From: Rhodanobacter sp.
GTDB lineage: Bacteria; Pseudomonadota; Gammaproteobacteria; Xanthomonadales; Rhodanobacteraceae
DNA: 8,230 nt
Reading direction: 5' to 3'
Assembly (NCBI GenBank): GCA_026193555.1
Contig: JAPHUU010000100.1
Coordinates: 1 to 8,230, forward strand
In this document: positions 5,792-8,230 of the stretch, in pieces
Position numbering within the stretch: the stretch's first letter is position 1
Layout: each line of letters starts with the position of its first letter
The notes under the pieces: generated by a model
Told to the model about the DNA's origin: nothing
Seen by the model: the letters and a program-made list of their open reading frames with translations, nothing else
The model's database searches: none
Translations under genes and position numbers: made by a program

Positions 5792-7756
5792 TCACCGAGC
5801 CGCGATGCCGGCAGACAGGACAGGCGCGCGCACCCTCCGCTGCAGAAATTCAAAGTAGCGCTCGATGTAGCTGATCTCGTTTTCGTGGTCGATCAGGAAC
5901 GGGTTCATCAAGGTGTGTCGCAGGATCACCAGTCGATCGTCACTGCCGTCGCCGGCGAGGCTGTCCGGGTCCAGATCCAGCGCGTCGAGAATCCGCTGCA
6001 TCTCCAGCGGCCCCAGCATGTCCGGTCGCAGGGTGGTGACCGAACCGAAGAATTCCTTCATTTGCAGCGGCTGGCTAGGATCGCAGCGCAGGGTGTCGTG
6101 CAGTGCACGGACCCATGCATTGGCCCGGGCCACGTCGTGGTTGCCGCGCGGATTCAGGGCGAGGCAGACCAGGTTGCTGTCCGGGGCGAACGGCACCAGT
6201 ACGTGCATCACGTCGGCGACATCCAGTGCAAACCGCTGCGCGCACGCGGTGAAGATTTCGGCCGCGCGCACGGTGGTCCTGGGGAGTCGGCCGAAGTGTT
6301 GATGGTCCAGCGGCAGGACCTTGTGTGTCACGTATACGGCGGCGGCCGCGGCGCCGGACTTGGAGCCCTCCGGCACAAACTGGCCGAGGTTGCGATAGCG
6401 CGTCAGGTAATCGCCGGGCGTGCTGCCGTGGAACACGTAATCGGCACGCTCGGCCAGCAGCGTCATGGCGCGGTGATCGCGGCAGATGAAGGCGCCGGTG
6501 CCATAGGGAAGATAGCCGAGCTTGTGCGGATCCACGGTCACCGAGTCGGTGTCGCCCAGCGCGGCAAACGCCGCGTGCACGTCCGGCGTGGGGAAATGCA
6601 CGTAATCCTCAGCCACTTCGTCGCGCGAGCGCAGGCTGCCGTCTTCGCGACGAAACAGGGTGGCCAGGTAACCGCCCCAGGCGGCATCCACATGCACGGA
6701 GAAATCCAGACCCTGCGTGCGGGCATCTTTGCGCGCGGCCAGCACGGCATCGATCGGATCGATGGTGCCGTACTCGGTGCTGCCAAGCACCGCCACGCAC
6801 AGCAGCACCGGCTGCCGGTCGCGCACGCATGCGGCGAGCGTTTCGGCCAGTGCCTGCGGATCCAGCCGCATGCCACGGGTCGGCACAAGATGCAGCTGTT
6901 GACTGCCCAGACCGAGCAGTTTCAGCCCCTTGCTCCAGGAGTAGTGCGCGGTGACCGGAGCCAGTACCAGTGGCACGCGCAGGGTAGGATGCACGGCAAA
7001 GAAGTCGGCCATTCCGCGTTGCTCGATCCGCTCCGCCTCGACCCGCTTGTGCCAATGCGTGCGTTCGCCCTGCGCTTGCGCAGCCAGCCACGCCTGCCAC
7101 TGTTCCAGCAGCACGATGGTGTCGGCCGCGGTGAGGTTGAACGCGCTCCAGTCGTCGGCCGGCAAATCCAGATCCGGTACCTTGGCGGCGCGCAGCGCCA
7201 CCGGGAATGCCTTCAGGGCCAACGCCAGCCGCAAGGCCTGGTAGTTGGCCAGCGTGCCGCCGGAGGTGAGGTGGCCGAAGGCGCAGGCCGGCAGCGCGGG
7301 ATCGTGCGGATAGCCGAGCATGCGCGCGAGCTGCAGGCCTGCCTGCACCTCCATGTCGACGGTGACCGGCGCCGCGTCCTCGCTGACGTTGTTGGGGTTG
7401 TAGGGCAGGGTCAGCATCTGCGCGGCCAGCCCCGGCAGCAGCAGGTCGGACGCCATGTGGCCGATGTAGCGCGGGCTGTGGAACGGCACCGACTTTTTCA
7501 GTGCCGCCGAGAGCTGGTGCAGTTCGCGGCGCATGCGCGCCTCGAACGCGAGGTAGTCGGGGTGTTGTGCGGAGGCCGTGGCGATGGCCGGTGGATCTTC
7601 CGGGTGGAAATTGCGCCGCCAGTAGACATGGTCGCGCAGGAATTCGACCAACAGCTTTTCCAGCAAGGTGTCGTTTTCACCATAGGGGCCGAGAAAGCAG
7701 GCATCCAGCGTATGGTCGCGTGCGCCGTTCGCGGGCAGTGGCAGGGCGGCCATCAT
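5792..7756 (-). CDS. PLP-dependent decarboxylase of the tyrosine/aromatic amino acid decarboxylase (TyrDC) type
   Basis: Cytosolic group II PLP decarboxylase, converting an L-amino acid to its amine plus CO2. From ATG 7756 it has 654 residues, near the about 620 of Enterococcus TyrDC, which it resembles along its length. Matching blocks are FLGPYGENDTLLEKLL...WRRNFHPEDPPAI near the N-terminus, PRYIGHMASDLLLPGL, GHLTSGGTLANYQAL (161-175), AHYSWSKG (PLP-stacking H271), HVDAAWGG (D357, pyridine-nitrogen contact), VDPHKLGYLPYGTGA (PLP lysine K412), EGSKSGAAAAAVY, and a C-terminal LRHTLMNPF. The substrate (tyrosine, DOPA, phenylalanine, tryptophan or another) cannot be told. The frame stays open to the window's right edge, but that part is antisense to tpx, and family similarity begins near residue 10, so ATG 7756 or 7753 is chosen. 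Neither has a good Shine-Dalgarno. tyrA follows 51 bp downstream on the same strand. No amine/amino acid antiporter, the usual partner in acid-resistance loci, is in the window. Confidence 0.88.
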   Translation of the reverse strand: MMAALPLPANGARDHTLDACFLGPYGENDTLLEKLLVEFLRDHVYWRRNFHPEDPPAIATASAQHPDYLAFEARMRRELHQLSAALKKSVPFHSPRYIGHMASDLLLPGLAAQMLTLPYNPNNVSEDAAPVTVDMEVQAGLQLARMLGYPHDPALPACAFGHLTSGGTLANYQALRLALALKAFPVALRAAKVPDLDLPADDWSAFNLTAADTIVLLEQWQAWLAAQAQGERTHWHKRVEAERIEQRGMADFFAVHPTLRVPLVLAPVTAHYSWSKGLKLLGLGSQQLHLVPTRGMRLDPQALAETLAACVRDRQPVLLCVAVLGSTEYGTIDPIDAVLAARKDARTQGLDFSVHVDAAWGGYLATLFRREDGSLRSRDEVAEDYVHFPTPDVHAAFAALGDTDSVTVDPHKLGYLPYGTGAFICRDHRAMTLLAERADYVFHGSTPGDYLTRYRNLGQFVPEGSKSGAAAAAVYVTHKVLPLDHQHFGRLPRTTVRAAEIFTACAQRFALDVADVMHVLVPFAPDSNLVCLALNPRGNHDVARANAWVRALHDTLRCDPSQPLQMKEFFGSVTTLRPDMLGPLEMQRILDALDLDPDSLAGDGSDDRLVILRHTLMNPFLIDHENEISYIERYFEFLQRRVRAPVLSAGIAAR

Positions 7757-7791
7757 GCTGGCTGGAATTCTGGGCTGGTTGCGATGCGCAT
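7753..7791 (-). other. Candidate 12-codon leader ORF overlapping the decarboxylase start
   Basis: GGAAGG (7803-7798), 6 bases before ATG 7791, is the best Shine-Dalgarno in this upstream region. That ATG opens MRIATSPEFQPA and stops at a TGA inside the ATGATG of the decarboxylase start. Ribosomes ending there could re-initiate on the decarboxylase, which lacks its own good site. Alternatively the true start lies elsewhere, or a sequencing frameshift separates the two frames. No Tyr or Phe codon run of an attenuator type is present. Confidence 0.25.
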
Positions 7792-7975
7792 CTTCGACCT
7801 TCCGGAAACGGGAATCCCATGCTGGATGCATGACCGAGTTGCCGCACTGATGCAGGGCATTTACAACGCGCGTGGCGGTTGGGAGGGCCTCTGTGGGGCA
7901 TGGCTTGATGACCACCGGGCCGGGATCGTCGCCGAGTACGGCCAGCACCGCCCGGTCGTCAGCGGGAGGGCCGTC

Positions 7976-7999
7976 GTGCTTTACTTGGCGCTTTACATA
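7976..7999. repeat. Tandem 12-bp imperfect direct repeat before the tpx ribosome-binding site
   Basis: GTGCTTTACTTG and GCGCTTTACATA are adjacent and agree at 9 of 12 positions, with CTTTAC identical and recurring every 12 bp. It ends where the tpx Shine-Dalgarno begins. It is AT-richer than its surroundings and could be a regulator's direct-repeat site or part of the tpx promoter. The rest of the 7757-8012 gap shows no convincing promoter, terminator or gene. Confidence 0.35.
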
Positions 8000-8005
8000 G
8001 AGGAG
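8000..8005 (+). promoter_or_regulatory. Ribosome-binding site of tpx
   Basis: GAGGAG, extended by an A, lies 7 bases before ATG 8013. This is the strongest Shine-Dalgarno in the right half of the window and fixes the tpx start. Confidence 0.8.
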
Positions 8006-8012
8006 ATCCCCC

Positions 8013-8230
8013 ATGTCCGAAGTTACTCTCAAGGGCCAGCTGGTCCGGGTCGATGGCCTGTTTCCCGCGGTCGCGCAGCAGGCTCCCGGATTCACCCTGG
8101 TGGCCAAGGACCTGGCCGATGTTTCGCTGGCCTCCTTTGCGGGCAAGCGCAAGGTGCTCAACATCTTCCCCAGCATCGACACCGGCGTATGCGCCGCGTC
8201 GGTGCGCCGCTTCAACGAACTGGCGGGCAA
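8013..8230 (+). CDS. tpx: Thiol peroxidase Tpx, N-terminal 72 codons, 3' end outside window
   Basis: Atypical 2-Cys peroxiredoxin that reduces hydrogen and alkyl peroxides using thioredoxin; in gammaproteobacteria it is periplasmic or cytosolic depending on the report. The visible part matches E. coli Tpx closely: [46 protein letters not shown], with the peroxidatic Cys at position 60 (Cys61 in E. coli) in the TGVC motif. The resolving Cys, near position 95 in the family, falls outside the window. ATG 8013 has GAGGAG 7 bases upstream. The gene diverges from the decarboxylase across a 256-bp gap. No OxyR-like site could be assigned by eye. Confidence 0.96.
   Translation, partial: MSEVTLKGQLVRVDGLFPAVAQQAPGFTLVAKDLADVSLASFAGKRKVLNIFPSIDTGVCAASVRRFNELAG

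Noticed and set aside
7784..8230. Plus-strand open frame from ATG 7784 (MRIFDLPETGIPCW...) running through the tpx start to the window edge
   Set aside because: Its first 75 or so codons are moderately GC-ending (about 75% by hand count) and look protein-like, but the frame continues as an out-of-frame shadow across all visible tpx sequence and has no Shine-Dalgarno.
7757..8230. N-terminal extension of the decarboxylase to the right edge of the window
   Set aside because: This part of the open frame lies antisense to tpx and the upstream gap, and similarity to the decarboxylase family begins only near ATG 7756.

Overview
The window is GC-rich (roughly two thirds G+C) and almost fully coding. 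The gene types point to a gammaproteobacterium, most plausibly the Xanthomonadales (a Rhodanobacter/Dyella-like relative). They include an OprC-type copper receptor with a DUF2946 protein, an E. coli-like UbiD, a TyrA with no fused mutase or ACT domain, and Tpx. The taxonomic call is inferred from gene content and base composition only. It looks like ordinary chromosome: I see no transposase, integrase, tRNA, rRNA or CRISPR array.

Left part (1-1743): two minus-strand genes form a copper cassette. A DUF2946 protein (1137-1556) is followed by a TonB-dependent copper receptor (1-1064, 3' end outside the window). The receptor keeps the CxxxM and HxM copper-ligand pattern of OprC. The 187-bp gap upstream of DUF2946, shared with a divergent plus-strand gene, is packed with inverted repeats and is the most structured non-coding stretch here. 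Next comes a small plus-strand Cys-motif protein of unknown function (1744-2067, TTG start). Its end overlaps, tail to tail, the end of the following minus-strand gene.

Middle and right part (2053-7756): four minus-strand genes run head to tail. In transcription order they are a TyrDC-like PLP decarboxylase (5792-7756), a prephenate/arogenate dehydrogenase TyrA (4832-5740), a membrane-anchored GGDEF diguanylate cyclase (3607-4758), and UbiD (2053-3531). Gaps are about 50-105 bp, so they could be one transcript or several. TyrA makes the tyrosine precursor and the decarboxylase belongs to the tyrosine/aromatic amino acid decarboxylase group, which suggests a prephenate-to-tyrosine-to-amine route. 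UbiD serves ubiquinone synthesis, a different chorismate-derived pathway.

Right edge: the first 72 codons of thiol peroxidase (tpx, 8013-end, plus strand) are divergent from the decarboxylase. The 256-bp gap holds a short tandem repeat next to the tpx ribosome-binding site and a 12-codon leader-like ORF that abuts the decarboxylase start.

No clearly new multi-gene system is visible. The items most worth a second look are the palindrome cluster between the divergent copper and Cys-motif genes, the tyrA-decarboxylase pair, and the unassigned Cys-motif protein.
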